Assembly: GCF_003008575.1 (NCBI RefSeq)
Contig: NZ_CP027667.1
Span: 2,814,001-2,878,000 of the forward strand
From: Melaminivora suipulveris
GTDB taxonomy: Bacteria; Pseudomonadota; Gammaproteobacteria; Burkholderiales; Burkholderiaceae_C
Length of the DNA: 64,000 nt
Reading direction: 5' to 3'
Positions 25,825 through 36,527 of the stretch are shown here, in pieces (the first letter of the stretch is position 1; each line of letters opens with the position of its first letter). Made by a program: the position numbers and the translations under genes. The notes under the pieces are model-generated. The model had not been told where the DNA came from. It made no database searches and worked only from the letters and a program-made list of their open reading frames with translations.

Positions 25825-27963
25825 ATGGTTGAAATTGAACTGGACGGCAAGAAGGTGGAGGTGCCCGAGGGCAGCATGGTCATGCATGCAGCCGACAAGG
25901 CAGGCACCTACATCCCGCATTTTTGCTACCACAAGAAGCTCTCGATTGCCGCCAACTGCCGCATGTGTCTGGTGGACATCGAGAAGGCTCCCAAGCCCAT
26001 GCCCGCCTGCGCCACGCCCGTGACGCAGGGCATGATCGTACGCACCAAGAGCGACAAAGCGATCAAGGCACAGCAGTCGGTGATGGAGTTCCTGCTCATC
26101 AACCACCCGCTGGACTGCCCTATCTGCGACCAGGGCGGCGAATGCCAGTTGCAGGACCTGGCCGTGGGCTATGGCGCCAGTAGCTCGCGCTACGGCGAGG
26201 AAAAGCGCACCGTGCCGCACAAGGACGTCGGCCCGCTGATCTCCATGGAGGAGATGGCGCGCTGCATCCACTGCACCCGCTGCGTGCGCTTCGGCCAGGA
26301 GATCGCCGGCATCATGGAACTCGGCATGGTCAACCGTGGAGAGCACGCCGAGATCACCACCGTGGTCGGCGACACCGTGGACTCCGAGCTGTCGGGCAAC
26401 GTGATCGACCTGTGCCCGGTGGGCGCACTGACCAGCAAGCCGTTTCGCTACAGCGCCCGCACCTGGGAGCTGTCGCGCCGCAAATCGGTCAGCCCGCACG
26501 ATTCCACGGGTGCCAACCTGATCGTTCAGGTCAAGAACCACCGCGTGATGCGTGTCGTGCCCTTCGAAAACGAAGAGGTCAACGAGTGCTGGCTGGCCGA
26601 CCGCGACCGCTTCTCCTACGAAGCCCTGAACGGTCCTGAGCGCCTCACGCGTCCCATGCTCAAGCAAGGCGGCCAGTGGCAGGAAGTGGACTGGCAGACG
26701 GCGCTGGAGTACGTCGCCAACGGCCTGCAGTGCGTCGGCAAAGATCACGGCAGCCAGGGCATTGGCGCCTTGGTCAGCCCGCACAGCACGCTGGAGGAGC
26801 TGTACCTGGCCGGCCGTCTGGTGCGCGGGCTGGGCAGCGACAACATCGACCACCGTCTGCGCCACGCCGAGTTCGCTCCAGCTGATGGTGCGCGCTGGCT
26901 GGGCATGCCGATTGCCGCGCTGAGCAACTTGCAATCCGTGCTGGTGGTGGGTTCCAACCTGCGCAAGGACCATCCGCTGTTTGCACAGCGTATTCGGCAG
27001 TCAGTCCGTGCAGGTGCCAAGGTTGCAGCTATTAATTCGATAGCATATGACTGGGCCATGCCGGTCGAGCAGACGCTGCTGGCGCCTGCATCGGACTGGG
27101 CCGGGCAGCTGGCCCAGGTGGCCGCCGCCGTGGCCGGCGAGAAGGGTGTGGCTGCACCGCTGGCTGGAGCCGAAGCCGGCGAGGACGCCCGCGCCATCGC
27201 CAGCGCGCTGCTGGCCGGCGAGCGCAAGGCCATCCTGCTGGGCAACGGCGCCGCGCACCATGCACAGGCATCGCAGCTGCTGGCGCTGGCGCAGTGGCTG
27301 GGCGAGCACACCGGCGCGTCGGTGGGCTATCTGACCGAAGCCGCCAACACCGTGGGCGCGCAGTTCATCGGCGCGCAGCCGCAGCAGCAGGGCTTGAATG
27401 CCACCCAGATGCTGCAGGGCGATTTGCGCGCGCTGCTGTTGCTGAACACCGAGCCGCAATACGACTCGGCCCTGGGCGCTGCTGCGGTGCAGAAACTTGG
27501 CCAAGTGGACATGGTCGTGACCCTGAGCCCCTTCAAGGCCAACCTGGAGTTCAGCGACGTGCTGCTGCCGATCGCGCCGTTCACCGAGACCTCCGGTACC
27601 TTCGTCAACGCCGAAGGCCGGGTGCAGAGCTTCCACGCCGCCGCGCGGCCGCTGGGCGAGACTCGCCCGGCCTGGAAGGTGCTGCGGGTGCTGGCCAACC
27701 TGATGGGCATCGACGGCGTGGACTATGAGACCTCGCAGGACGTTCTGGCAGCCGCCACCGGCAAGCCGGCCGGCGAGATGACGCAACTGCCCGGCGAGCG
27801 CCTCTCCAACCGCACGCAGGCACAGGCCATCGCCAGCGCTGGCGACGTGGCCGAGCCCGTAGTCGCCAGCATCTACCAGCTCGACAGCCTGGTGCGCCGC
27901 GCACCGTCGCTGCAACTGACTGCCGATGCGCGTGCCGCACGCGGCGAAGGAGCGGGCGCATGA
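25825..27963 (+). CDS. nuoG: NADH-quinone oxidoreductase subunit G
   Basis: NuoG is the large peripheral-arm subunit. The 712-residue protein has an N-terminal [2Fe-2S] ferredoxin domain ([20 protein letters not shown]), the His-Cys3 motif [15 protein letters not shown] for N5, and [14 protein letters not shown] for N4. The molybdopterin-like C-terminal domain follows. At the place where some species carry the extra N7 cluster this protein reads [12 protein letters not shown] without Cys, so N7 is absent. Near residue 405 a short AT-rich run encoding AAINSIAY resembles the terminal hairpin of the dispersed repeat. Confidence 0.97.
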   Translation: MVEIELDGKKVEVPEGSMVMHAADKAGTYIPHFCYHKKLSIAANCRMCLVDIEKAPKPMPACATPVTQGMIVRTKSDKAIKAQQSVMEFLLINHPLDCPICDQGGECQLQDLAVGYGASSSRYGEEKRTVPHKDVGPLISMEEMARCIHCTRCVRFGQEIAGIMELGMVNRGEHAEITTVVGDTVDSELSGNVIDLCPVGALTSKPFRYSARTWELSRRKSVSPHDSTGANLIVQVKNHRVMRVVPFENEEVNECWLADRDRFSYEALNGPERLTRPMLKQGGQWQEVDWQTALEYVANGLQCVGKDHGSQGIGALVSPHSTLEELYLAGRLVRGLGSDNIDHRLRHAEFAPADGARWLGMPIAALSNLQSVLVVGSNLRKDHPLFAQRIRQSVRAGAKVAAINSIAYDWAMPVEQTLLAPASDWAGQLAQVAAAVAGEKGVAAPLAGAEAGEDARAIASALLAGERKAILLGNGAAHHAQASQLLALAQWLGEHTGASVGYLTEAANTVGAQFIGAQPQQQGLNATQMLQGDLRALLLLNTEPQYDSALGAAAVQKLGQVDMVVTLSPFKANLEFSDVLLPIAPFTETSGTFVNAEGRVQSFHAAARPLGETRPAWKVLRVLANLMGIDGVDYETSQDVLAAATGKPAGEMTQLPGERLSNRTQAQAIASAGDVAEPVVASIYQLDSLVRRAPSLQLTADARAARGEGAGA

Positions 27964-29036
27964 TCGACACGTTGTACAACGGCGGCCTGAATCTGGTCGC
28001 TGCCGGCTGGTGGTCGACGATGGCCTGGCCGGTGCTGTGGAATCTGATCAAGATCGTCGCCGTGCTGCTGCCGCTGCTCGGCGCAGTGGCCTATCTGACG
28101 CTGTGGGAGCGCAAGTTCCTCGGCTTCATGCAGGTGCGCATGGGCCCCAACCGCGTCGGTCCTTTCGGCCTGCTGCAGCCCATCGCTGACGCGCTCAAGC
28201 TGCTGACCAAGGAGCTGATCCAGCCCACCGCTGCCGCCAAGGGCCTGTTCTACCTGGGGCCGATCATGGCCATCATGCCGGCGCTGGCCGCGTGGGTGGT
28301 GATTCCTTTCGGCCCGGACATGGCGTTGTCCAACATCAACGCTGGGCTGCTGCTGGTGATCGCCATTGCCTCCATCGAGGTCTACGGCGTGATCATTGCC
28401 GGCTGGGCGTCCAACTCCAAGTACGCCTTTTTGGGTGCGCTGCGCGCCTCGGCGCAGATGGTGAGCTACGAGATCGCCATGGGCTTTTGCTTCCTGGTGG
28501 TGATCATGGTCTCGGGCAGCATGAATTTGACCGACATCGTGGCCGTGCAGGCGCGCGGGACGATGGCCGGCATGGGCCTGGGCTTCCTCTCCTGGAACTG
28601 GTTGCCGCTGCTGCCGATCTTCATCGTCTACCTGGTCTCCGGCGTGGCCGAGGTCAACCGCCATCCGTTCGACGTGGTCGAAGGCGAGGCCGAGATCGTC
28701 GCCGGCCACATGGTCGAGTACTCGGGCATGGGTTTTGCCGTGTTCTTCCTGGCCGAGTACGCCGCGATGTGGCTGGTGTCCATCCTGGCGGTGCTGATGT
28801 TCCTGGGTGGCTGGCTGCCCCCGTTCTCGTTCCTCGCCTTCATTCCCGGCTGGATCTGGCTCGGCATCAAGACCTTCATGGTGGTGTCCTGTTTCATCTG
28901 GATCCGCGCCACCTTCCCGCGCTTTCGCTATGACCAGATCATGCGCCTGGGCTGGAAGATCTTCATCCCGGTCACCCTGGTGTGGCTGATCCTCGTGGGC
29001 GGCTGGCTGCTGTCGCCCTGGAACATCTGGAAATAA
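27960..29036 (+). CDS. nuoH: NADH-quinone oxidoreductase subunit H
   Basis: NuoH is the membrane subunit that forms the quinone entry channel with NuoB and NuoD. The 358-residue protein has about eight helices and the conserved loops [20 protein letters not shown] and [20 protein letters not shown], plus [19 protein letters not shown]. It starts in the nuoG stop (ATGA), and its own stop overlaps the nuoI start (TAATG). Confidence 0.97.
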   Translation: MIDTLYNGGLNLVAAGWWSTMAWPVLWNLIKIVAVLLPLLGAVAYLTLWERKFLGFMQVRMGPNRVGPFGLLQPIADALKLLTKELIQPTAAAKGLFYLGPIMAIMPALAAWVVIPFGPDMALSNINAGLLLVIAIASIEVYGVIIAGWASNSKYAFLGALRASAQMVSYEIAMGFCFLVVIMVSGSMNLTDIVAVQARGTMAGMGLGFLSWNWLPLLPIFIVYLVSGVAEVNRHPFDVVEGEAEIVAGHMVEYSGMGFAVFFLAEYAAMWLVSILAVLMFLGGWLPPFSFLAFIPGWIWLGIKTFMVVSCFIWIRATFPRFRYDQIMRLGWKIFIPVTLVWLILVGGWLLSPWNIWK

Positions 29037-29572
29037 TGGGGGCATCCGTGGCTTCAGTTGCTGCTCCTTCGTCTTCTTCGTCCGCTTTCTCGATTCGGGA
29101 CTTCTTCAAGAGCTTCATGCTCTGGGAGCTGGCCAAGGGCATGGCGCTTACCGGCCGTTACGCGTTCGCGCGCAAGGTCACGGTGCAGTTTCCGGAGGAA
29201 AAAACGCCGCTCTCGCCGCGCTTTCGCGGCCTGCACGCGCTGCGCCGCTATGACAATGGCGAGGAGCGCTGCATCGCCTGCAAGCTGTGCGAGGCCGTGT
29301 GCCCGGCGCTGGCCATCACCATCGAGTCCGACATACGCGCCGACGGCTCGCGCCGCACCACGCGCTACGACATCGACCTCACCAAATGCATCTTCTGCGG
29401 CTTCTGCGAGGAAAGCTGCCCGGTGGACTCCATCGTCGAGACGCACATCCTCGAATACCACGGGGAAAAGCGCGGCGACCTGTACTACACCAAGGACATG
29501 CTGCTGGCCGTGGGCGACCGCTACGAGCCACAAATCGCCGCGGCCAAGGCGGCCGACGCCAAGTACCGGTGA
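29036..29572 (+). CDS. nuoI: NADH-quinone oxidoreductase subunit I
   Basis: NuoI carries clusters N6a and N6b. The 178-residue protein has two [4Fe-4S] motifs, [16 protein letters not shown] and [16 protein letters not shown], each with the fourth Cys followed by Pro. A Ser/Ala-rich N-terminal extension of about 17 residues precedes the conserved [20 protein letters not shown]. Start codon and nuoH stop overlap. Confidence 0.97.
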   Translation: MGASVASVAAPSSSSSAFSIRDFFKSFMLWELAKGMALTGRYAFARKVTVQFPEEKTPLSPRFRGLHALRRYDNGEERCIACKLCEAVCPALAITIESDIRADGSRRTTRYDIDLTKCIFCGFCEESCPVDSIVETHILEYHGEKRGDLYYTKDMLLAVGDRYEPQIAAAKAADAKYR

Positions 29573-29604
29573 CGTTTCACTGACATTTTGAAAAGAACCG
29601 ATCC

Positions 29605-30267
29605 ATGGACGTCAAGACCGGCTTTTTCTACCTGTTCTCGGTGGTGCTGCTGTATGCGGCCTTCCGGGTCATCTCGGCGCGCAACCCCGTGCACGCCGTT
29701 CTGCACCTGATCCTGGCGTTCTCGCAGGCTTCCGGACTGTGGCTGCTGCTCAAGGCGGAGTTCCTGGCCATCGTGCTGGTGCTGGTGTACCTGGGCGCGG
29801 TGATGGTGCTGTTTCTGTTCGTGGTGATGATGCTGGACATCCGCATCGAGACCATGCAGCGCAGCTTCTGGCGGCACATGCCGCTGGCGGTGCTGATCGG
29901 CGCTCTGATCGCCCTGGAGATGGCGGCCGTGCTGATGACAGGCTTTCGCACCACCGACGAGCCCAAGATTGCCGGGGCGCTGGTCGATGCGGCCGGCCAG
30001 GTGTTGCCGTATTCCAATACCAAGGCGCTGGGCCAGTTGCTCTACACCCAGTACCTGCTGCCGGTCGAGATCGCCGCCGTGATCCTCCTGGTGGCCATGA
30101 TCGCCGCCATCGCGCTCACCCTGCGCGAGCGCAAGGACAGCAAGGCCATCGATCCGGGCGACCAGATTCGCGTGCGCGCAGGCGACCGCCTGGTCATGGT
30201 GAGCATGGCGCCCACGCGCGCGCCCGAGCCGCCGGCGCCCGTTCCCGCCGAGGAGAAAAAACCATGA
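29605..30267 (+). CDS. nuoJ: NADH-quinone oxidoreductase subunit J
   Basis: NuoJ is a membrane subunit of complex I next to NuoK. The 220-residue protein has five hydrophobic helices, including the conserved third-helix region [20 protein letters not shown] whose pi-bulge is linked to coupling. A Pro-rich hydrophilic C-terminal tail ([19 protein letters not shown]) is not part of the conserved core. It overlaps nuoK by ATGA. Confidence 0.96.
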   Translation: MDVKTGFFYLFSVVLLYAAFRVISARNPVHAVLHLILAFSQASGLWLLLKAEFLAIVLVLVYLGAVMVLFLFVVMMLDIRIETMQRSFWRHMPLAVLIGALIALEMAAVLMTGFRTTDEPKIAGALVDAAGQVLPYSNTKALGQLLYTQYLLPVEIAAVILLVAMIAAIALTLRERKDSKAIDPGDQIRVRAGDRLVMVSMAPTRAPEPPAPVPAEEKKP

Positions 30268-30572
30268 CCCCGACCCTGGGCCACTACCTCTCGCTGGGCG
30301 CGATGCTGTTCGCGCTGGCGGTGGTCGGCATCTTCCTGAACCGCAAGAACCTCATCGTGCTGCTGATGGCCATCGAGCTGATGCTGCTGGCGGTGAACAT
30401 GAACTTCGTGGCGTTTTCCAGCTATCTGGGCGACATGCACGGCCAGGTGTTCGTGTTTTTCATCATGACAGTGGCCGCGGCCGAGGCCGCGATCGGCCTG
30501 GCCATCCTGGTGCTGCTGTTCCGCAATCGCTCCAGCATCGACGCGGAAGACCTGAACACCCTCAAGGGTTGA
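30264..30572 (+). CDS. nuoK: NADH-quinone oxidoreductase subunit K
   Basis: NuoK is the smallest proton-channel-related membrane subunit. The 102-residue protein has three helices with the conserved buried Glu residues in [20 protein letters not shown] and [20 protein letters not shown]. It starts in the nuoJ stop. nuoL follows after 31 bp. Confidence 0.97.
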   Translation: MTPTLGHYLSLGAMLFALAVVGIFLNRKNLIVLLMAIELMLLAVNMNFVAFSSYLGDMHGQVFVFFIMTVAAAEAAIGLAILVLLFRNRSSIDAEDLNTLKG

Positions 30573-30603
30573 CGCAGCTCCGCCACTTGCAAGGTTCCCC
30601 ACA

Positions 30604-32640
30604 ATGAGTCAAACCCTCTCTGTCCCGACGCTGCTGGCGGTGCCGCTGGCGCCGCTCGCCGGCTCGCTGCTGGCAGGCCTCTTCGGCACGGCCTTCGGCG
30701 GCAACCGCATCGGCCGCGGCGTCTCGCACACGCTGACCATCCTGGGCGTGTTCATCGCCTTCGTCATCTCGGCCATGACGCTGTCCAGCGTAGTCAATGA
30801 CGGCGCGCACCTGAACCAGACTCTCTACACCTGGATGGTGGTGGGCGACCTGAAGATGGAGGTGGGGTTCCTGATCGACAGCCTGACGGCCATGATGATG
30901 TGCGTGGTGACCTTCGTGTCGCTGATGGTGCACATCTACACCATCGGCTACATGGAAGAAGACCCGGGCTACAACCGCTTCTTCTCGTACATCTCGTTGT
31001 TTACTTTCTCCATGCTCATGCTGGTCATGAGCAACAACCTGCTGCAGCTGTTCTTCGGCTGGGAGGCGGTGGGCCTGGTGTCGTACCTCTTGATCGGCTT
31101 CTGGTTCAACAAGCCCTCGGCGACGTTCGCCAACATGAAGGCCTTCCTGGTCAACCGTGTCGGTGACTTCGGCTTCATCCTGGGTATCGGCCTGATCGCC
31201 GCCTATGCCGGCACCTTCGACTACGCAGAGATCTTTGGCAAGGCGGGCGAACTGGGCGCCATGGGCTTTCCGGGTACCGACTGGATGCTGATCACGGTGA
31301 TCTGCATCTGCCTGTTCATCGGCGCCATGGGCAAGAGCGCGCAGTTCCCGCTGCACGTGTGGCTGCCCGACTCCATGGAAGGCCCGACGCCGATTTCCGC
31401 GCTGATCCACGCCGCCACCATGGTGACGGCCGGCATCTTCATGGTCGCGCGCATGTCGCCGCTGTTCGAGCTGTCCGACACGGCCCTGAACTTCATCCTG
31501 GTGATCGGTGCCATCACGGCCCTGTTCATGGGCTTTCTGGGCATCATCCAGAACGACATCAAGCGCGTGGTGGCGTACTCCACGCTCTCGCAACTGGGCT
31601 ACATGACGGTGGCGCTGGGCGCATCTGCCTATTCGGTGGCCGTGTTCCACCTGATGACGCACGCCTTCTTCAAGGCCCTTCTGTTCCTGGGGGCAGGCTC
31701 GGTCATCATCGGCATGCACCACAACCAGGACATCCGCTGGATGGGGGGCGTGCGCAAGTACATGCCTATCACCTGGATCACCTCGCTGCTGGGTTCGCTG
31801 GCGCTGATCGGCACGCCGTTCTTCTCGGGTTTTTACTCCAAGGAAAGCATCGTCGATGCCGTGCGCCACAGCACGCTGCCCGCTGCTGGCTGGGCCTATG
31901 CCGCGGTGCTGGCCGGAGTGTTCATCACCTCCTTCTATTCGTTCCGCATGTATTTCCTGGTCTTCCATGGCAAGGAGCGCTACGACCTGAACCCCGACGC
32001 GCACCACCACGATGCGCAGGCGGAGCCCGATCCGCACCATCACCAAGCAGACCACTCCAAGCCGCACGAGTCGCCCTGGGTGGTGACGGTGCCGCTGATC
32101 TTGCTGGCCATCCCTTCGGTCGTCATCGGCTTCATCGCCATCGGCCCCATGCTGTTCGGCGACTTCTTCAACGGCGTCATCACCGTCGATGAAGCGCGCC
32201 ACCCGGCCATGGCGCACCTGCGCGAAGCCTTCCACGGCGCCGTCGCCATGGGCACGCACGGCTTCGTGGCCCTGCCGACCTGGATGGCGATCGCCGGTGT
32301 CGCGCTGTCGTACTACATGTACCTGGTCAATCCGGCCCTGCCGGCGGCCATCAAGCGCACCTTCCAACCGGTCTACACGCTGCTGGACAACAAGTACTAC
32401 CTCGACTGGATCAACGAGAACATCATCGCCCGCGGCGCGCGCGGCTTGGGGTTGGCACTGTGGAAGGGCGGCGACCAGGCCCTGATCGACGGCGCCGTGG
32501 TCAATGGCTCGTGGAAGTTGATGGCGCGCTTTGGCGGCGTGCTGCGCGCGCTGCAGACCGGCTACCTCTACCACTACGCGCTGTTCATGATTCTGGGCGT
32601 CTTTGCCCTCATGACCTACTTCGTGTGGCTCAACAATTAA
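30604..32640 (+). CDS. nuoL: NADH-quinone oxidoreductase subunit L
   Basis: NuoL is the distal antiporter-like proton-pumping subunit with the long lateral helix. The 678-residue protein has the proton-channel motifs FFGWEAVGLVSYLLIGFW, GKSAQFPLHVWLPDSMEGPT and ALIHAATMVTAGIFMVAR. A His-rich loop of about 20 residues (HHHDAQAEPDPHHHQAD, near residue 465) lies between helices and is not part of the proton path. It ends with the C-terminal helix region YFVWLNN. Confidence 0.97.
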   Translation: MSQTLSVPTLLAVPLAPLAGSLLAGLFGTAFGGNRIGRGVSHTLTILGVFIAFVISAMTLSSVVNDGAHLNQTLYTWMVVGDLKMEVGFLIDSLTAMMMCVVTFVSLMVHIYTIGYMEEDPGYNRFFSYISLFTFSMLMLVMSNNLLQLFFGWEAVGLVSYLLIGFWFNKPSATFANMKAFLVNRVGDFGFILGIGLIAAYAGTFDYAEIFGKAGELGAMGFPGTDWMLITVICICLFIGAMGKSAQFPLHVWLPDSMEGPTPISALIHAATMVTAGIFMVARMSPLFELSDTALNFILVIGAITALFMGFLGIIQNDIKRVVAYSTLSQLGYMTVALGASAYSVAVFHLMTHAFFKALLFLGAGSVIIGMHHNQDIRWMGGVRKYMPITWITSLLGSLALIGTPFFSGFYSKESIVDAVRHSTLPAAGWAYAAVLAGVFITSFYSFRMYFLVFHGKERYDLNPDAHHHDAQAEPDPHHHQADHSKPHESPWVVTVPLILLAIPSVVIGFIAIGPMLFGDFFNGVITVDEARHPAMAHLREAFHGAVAMGTHGFVALPTWMAIAGVALSYYMYLVNPALPAAIKRTFQPVYTLLDNKYYLDWINENIIARGARGLGLALWKGGDQALIDGAVVNGSWKLMARFGGVLRALQTGYLYHYALFMILGVFALMTYFVWLNN

Positions 32641-32659
32641 AAGCGGGAGCAGAAGAAAA

Positions 32660-34135
32660 ATGGGTTTGTTGAGTCTTGCCATCTGGGTGCCCATCGCCTT
32701 CGGCGCCCTGGTGCTGCTGCTGGGGCGCGAGGGCCAGGCGCAGGCGGTGCGCTGGATCGCCCTCATCGGCTCGCTGGCCGGCTTGGGCGTCACGCTGCCG
32801 CTCATGAGCGGCTTCGATACGTCGAGCGCGGCGATGCAGTTCGTTGAAAAAGCGCCGTGGATCGAGCGCTTCAACATCTTCTACCACCTGGGTGTGGATG
32901 GCATCGCGCTGTGGTTCGTGCCGCTCACGGCCTTCATCACGGTGATCGTGGTGATCTCGTCGTGGCAGTCGATTACCGAGCGTGTCAACCAGTACATGGG
33001 CGCCTTCCTGATCCTGTCGGGCCTGATGATCGGTGTCTTCAGCGCGCTGGACGGCATGCTGTTCTACGTGTTCTTCGAGGCCACGCTGATCCCGATGTAC
33101 CTGATCATCGGCATCTGGGGAGGCCCGAACCGCATCTACGCGGCGTTCAAGTTCTTCCTGTACACGCTGATGGGCTCGCTGCTCACGCTGATCGCCTTCA
33201 TCTATCTGTACAACCAGTCTGGCGGCAGCTTCGACATCCTGACCTGGCACCAGTTGCCGCTCTCCGGCACGGCGCAGACGCTGCTGTTCTTCGCATTGTT
33301 CGCGGCGTTTGCCGTCAAGGTGCCGATGTGGCCGGTACACACCTGGCTGCCCGACGTGCACGTCGAAGCGCCCACCGGCGGCTCGGCCGTGCTGGCGGCC
33401 ATCATGCTCAAGCTCGGCGCCTACGGCTTCCTGCGCTTTTCGTTGCCCATCGCGCCGGATGCGGCGCATGAGTGGGCCTGGCTGATGATCACGCTGTCGC
33501 TGATTGCCGTGATCTACGTGGGCCTGGTGGCCATCGTGCAAAAGGACATGAAAAAGCTCGTGGCCTACTCGTCCGTGGCGCACATGGGCTTCGTCACGCT
33601 GGGCTTTTTCATGTTCAACCCCATGGGCGTGTCCGGCGGCCTGGCGCAGATGATCGCCCACGGCTTCGTCTCGGGCGCCATGTTCCTGTGCATCGGCGTG
33701 CTGTACGACAGGGTGCACTCGCGCGAAATCGCAGACTACGGCGGCGTGGTCAACACCATGCCCAAGTTCGCGGCCTTCGCGCTGCTGTTCTTCATGGCCA
33801 ACTGCGGCCTGCCGGGCACGGCCGGCTTCGTCGGCGAGTGGATGGTCATCATCGCCGGCGTGCAGTTCAACTTCTGGGTCGGCCTGGGCGCCGCCATCGC
33901 ACTGATCCTGGGCGCGAGCTACTCGCTGTGGATGTACAAGCGCGTGTACCTCGGCCCGGTGACCAACGCCAACGTGCGCCAGCTCACCGATATCAACGGC
34001 CGCGAATTCCTGGTGCTGTCGCTGCTGGCGATAGCGGTGCTCTACATGGGCGTCTATCCCAAGCCGTTCACCGATGCGATGGACCCGTCCGTGGCGCAGC
34101 TGCTGGCGCACGTCGCGCAGACCAAACTGCCCTGA
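32660..34135 (+). CDS. nuoM: NADH-quinone oxidoreductase subunit M
   Basis: NuoM is the middle antiporter-like proton-pumping subunit. The 491-residue protein has FFEATLIPMYLIIGIWGG (key Glu), AFAVKVPMWPVHTWLPDVHVEAPT (key Lys) and KLGAYGFLRFSLPIAPD. It lies 19 bp after nuoL and 27 bp before nuoN. Confidence 0.97.
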   Translation: MGLLSLAIWVPIAFGALVLLLGREGQAQAVRWIALIGSLAGLGVTLPLMSGFDTSSAAMQFVEKAPWIERFNIFYHLGVDGIALWFVPLTAFITVIVVISSWQSITERVNQYMGAFLILSGLMIGVFSALDGMLFYVFFEATLIPMYLIIGIWGGPNRIYAAFKFFLYTLMGSLLTLIAFIYLYNQSGGSFDILTWHQLPLSGTAQTLLFFALFAAFAVKVPMWPVHTWLPDVHVEAPTGGSAVLAAIMLKLGAYGFLRFSLPIAPDAAHEWAWLMITLSLIAVIYVGLVAIVQKDMKKLVAYSSVAHMGFVTLGFFMFNPMGVSGGLAQMIAHGFVSGAMFLCIGVLYDRVHSREIADYGGVVNTMPKFAAFALLFFMANCGLPGTAGFVGEWMVIIAGVQFNFWVGLGAAIALILGASYSLWMYKRVYLGPVTNANVRQLTDINGREFLVLSLLAIAVLYMGVYPKPFTDAMDPSVAQLLAHVAQTKLP

Positions 34136-34162
34136 CCAGACTGAACCGAGAGACTGACAAAG

Positions 34163-35656
34163 ATGATTGACAACATCAGCTGGCTGGCGATCTACCCCGA
34201 GCTCGTGCTGCTGGTCATGGCCTGCGTGATCGCGCTGGTGGACCTGGGCGTCAAGAGTTCGCAGCGCACCGCCACCTACGTGCTGACCATGCTCACCCTG
34301 GCCGTGGTGGCCGCCATGCAGGCCATGTACGCCAGCACCGGCAACACCTTCTACGGCTGGGGCAACATGATCGTCAGCGACGCCATGGGCAACTGGCTCA
34401 AGTGCTTCGCCACCCTGGCGGTCATGGTCACACTGGTCTATGGCCGGCCCTACGCTGCGGATCGCGACATGCTGCGCGGCGGCGAACTGTTCACGCTCAC
34501 CCTGCTGTCGCTGCTGGGCATGTTCGTGATGATTTCGGGCAACAACTTCCTGGTGCTGTACCTGGGCCTGGAGCTGCTGACCCTGTCCAGCTACGCCCTG
34601 GTGGCCCTGCGCCGCGACAGCGCCGTCGCCACGGAAGCCGCCATGAAGTACTTCGTGCTGGGCGCGATGGCCAGCGGTTTCCTGCTGTATGGCCTGTCCA
34701 TGATTTACGGCGCCACGGGTTCGCTGGACATCGGCCAGGTCTTCAAGGCCATCAATGGCGGCCAGATCCGCCACCAGGTGCTGGTCTTCGGCCTGGTCTT
34801 CGTCGTGGCGGGCCTGGCCTTCAAGCTGGGCGCCGTGCCGTTTCACATGTGGGTGCCGGACGTCTACCAGGGCGCGCCCTCGGTCATCACGCTGTTCCTG
34901 GGCACGGCCCCCGAGCTGGCGGCGTTCGCCATCATCATCCGCCTGCTGGTCGACGGCCTGCTGCCGCTGGCCATCGACTGGCAGCAGATGTTGGCGGTGC
35001 TGGCCATCGGTTCGCTGCTGGTGGGCAACCTGGCCGGTATCGTGCAGACCAACCTGAAGCGCATGCTGGCCTACTCGACCATCGGCCAGATGGGCTTCGT
35101 CATGCTGGGTCTGATGTCGGGCGTGGTGCACGGCAACGTGGATGCCACGGCGGTGGAGAACGCCTACAGCTCGGCGATGTTCTACATCGTGACCTATGTG
35201 CTCACTTTTGCCGCCGCCTTCGGCGTCATCCTGCTGCTGGCGCGCGAGGGTTTCGAGAGCGAGGAGATCGCCGATTTCGCCGGCCTGAACCAGCGCAGCC
35301 CGCTGTACGCCGGCATCATGGCGATCTGCATGTTCTCGCTGGCCGGCATCCCGCCGCTGGTGGGTTTCTACGCCAAGCTGTCGGTGCTGCAGGCGCTGGT
35401 GGCCTCGGGCCAGGGCTTCCACATCGCACTGGCGGTATTCGCCGTGATGATGTCGCTGATCGGCGCGTTCTACTACCTGCGCGTGGTCAAGGTGATGTAT
35501 TTCGACGCGCCCCTCACGGCCACGCGCGTCACCGCGCCGCTGCAGGTGCGCGTGGTGCTCACCGCCAATGGCGCGCTGGTGCTGATCCTGGGCATCCTGC
35601 CCGGCGGCCTGATGGCCCTGTGCGCGGACGCCATCGTGCGCGCGCTGGCCACGTGA
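34163..35656 (+). CDS. nuoN: NADH-quinone oxidoreductase subunit N
   Basis: NuoN is the third antiporter-like proton-pumping subunit. The 497-residue protein has [40 protein letters not shown] and [16 protein letters not shown], the family motifs around the channel Glu and Lys. It closes the nuo set; a GTG-start DUF2818 gene follows after 22 bp. Confidence 0.97.
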   Translation: MIDNISWLAIYPELVLLVMACVIALVDLGVKSSQRTATYVLTMLTLAVVAAMQAMYASTGNTFYGWGNMIVSDAMGNWLKCFATLAVMVTLVYGRPYAADRDMLRGGELFTLTLLSLLGMFVMISGNNFLVLYLGLELLTLSSYALVALRRDSAVATEAAMKYFVLGAMASGFLLYGLSMIYGATGSLDIGQVFKAINGGQIRHQVLVFGLVFVVAGLAFKLGAVPFHMWVPDVYQGAPSVITLFLGTAPELAAFAIIIRLLVDGLLPLAIDWQQMLAVLAIGSLLVGNLAGIVQTNLKRMLAYSTIGQMGFVMLGLMSGVVHGNVDATAVENAYSSAMFYIVTYVLTFAAAFGVILLLAREGFESEEIADFAGLNQRSPLYAGIMAICMFSLAGIPPLVGFYAKLSVLQALVASGQGFHIALAVFAVMMSLIGAFYYLRVVKVMYFDAPLTATRVTAPLQVRVVLTANGALVLILGILPGGLMALCADAIVRALAT

Positions 35657-35678
35657 GCGGCGTCGGCCGGCCCGCCCC

Positions 35679-36011
35679 GTGACCCAGACCGCAGCCATCT
35701 GGCTGGTAATCCTCGCGGCCTTCGCTGCTGCCAACCTGCCCTTCCTGAACGAGCGCTGGCTGCTCCTGGGCCCGCCGGTCGCTCGCGGCGGCAAGCCGTT
35801 CGCGATGCGGCTGCTGGAGCTGCTGCTGCTGTACTTCATCGTCGGCGCGCTGGCGCTGCTGATCGAAAAGCGCGCCGGGCAGATCGCCCCGCAAGGCTGG
35901 GAGTTCTACGCGGTGACCGGCGCGCTGTTCCTCACCCTTGCGTTCCCCGGCTTCGTCTACCGCTACCTGGTGCGCCGCAGGGGCAGGGCGATGCCCGAGG
36001 AGGAGGTGTGA
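35679..36011 (+). CDS. DUF2818 membrane protein, complex I operon-linked
   Basis: The 110-residue protein has three predicted helices at about residues 7-25 (AIWLVILAAFAAANLPFL), 43-62 (LLELLLLYFIVGALALLIEK) and 73-95. It ends with an Arg-rich patch and acidic tail. It starts with GTG, 22 bp after nuoN, and ends 3 bp before the next gene. DUF2818 genes are, as I recall, regularly found after nuoN in betaproteobacteria, which suggests an accessory or assembly role for complex I; this is inference from position only. Confidence 0.85.
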   Translation: MTQTAAIWLVILAAFAAANLPFLNERWLLLGPPVARGGKPFAMRLLELLLLYFIVGALALLIEKRAGQIAPQGWEFYAVTGALFLTLAFPGFVYRYLVRRRGRAMPEEEV

Positions 36012-36014
36012 GGC

Positions 36015-36521
36015 ATGAAGGTGCTCGATCTCGTCTGCGCGCAGGAGCACCGCTTCGAAGGCTGGTTCGGCTCTGAAGGAGACTTCCAGGAGCAGCTCGC
36101 ACGCGGCCTGGTGCAATGCCCGTTGTGCGCCAGCGCCGACGTCCACAAGGCGCTCAGCGCGCCGCGCCTGAACCTGCGCGCTGTAGCGGGGCGAGACCAC
36201 CACACGATTGTTGACGAGGGCGAGGCTGCACCGAAGCCACGGCGCCAGCGCGAGGCGCCCGCTCCAGAAACCCCGTCCGCCGCCGCCGTGCCGGCAGAGC
36301 TGCAGGCGGCCTGGCTGCAGCTCGCGCGCCGCATCGTCGCGCAGACCGAGGACGTGGGCAACCGCTTTGCCGAGGAGGCCCGGCGCATGCACTACGGCGA
36401 GGCCGAAGAACGCGGCATTCGCGGCCAGGCGACGCCGCAGCAGGCGAGCGAGCTGCTCGAGGAAGGCATCACCGTCCTGCCGATCCTCTTGCCGGAAGCC
36501 GCAAAAGAACCGCTGCAGTAG
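36015..36521 (+). CDS. DUF1178 family protein
   Basis: The 168-residue soluble protein starts MKVLDLVCAQEHRFEGWFGS and has a zinc-ribbon-like pair CPLCASADVHKALSAPRLN near residue 37. An Ala/Pro-rich linker follows, then a conserved C-terminal helical part (VGNRFAEEARRMHYGEAEER and PQQASELLEEGITVLPI). These are DUF1178 features; the function is unknown. The N-terminal Cys pattern resembles regulatory zinc ribbons. It is the last plus-strand gene of the nuo cluster and is probably cotranscribed with DUF2818. Confidence 0.85.
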   Translation: MKVLDLVCAQEHRFEGWFGSEGDFQEQLARGLVQCPLCASADVHKALSAPRLNLRAVAGRDHHTIVDEGEAAPKPRRQREAPAPETPSAAAVPAELQAAWLQLARRIVAQTEDVGNRFAEEARRMHYGEAEERGIRGQATPQQASELLEEGITVLPILLPEAAKEPLQ

Positions 36522-36527
36522 CGGGGC

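Noticed and set aside
30562..32877. 771-codon open frame antisense to nuoL
   Set aside because: Composition is that of a mirror frame of hydrophobic membrane codons; nuoL is complete on the other strand.
32630..35839. 1069-codon open frame antisense to nuoM/nuoN
   Set aside because: His/Gln/Arg-rich low-complexity translation, no domain, and complete overlap with conserved nuo genes.
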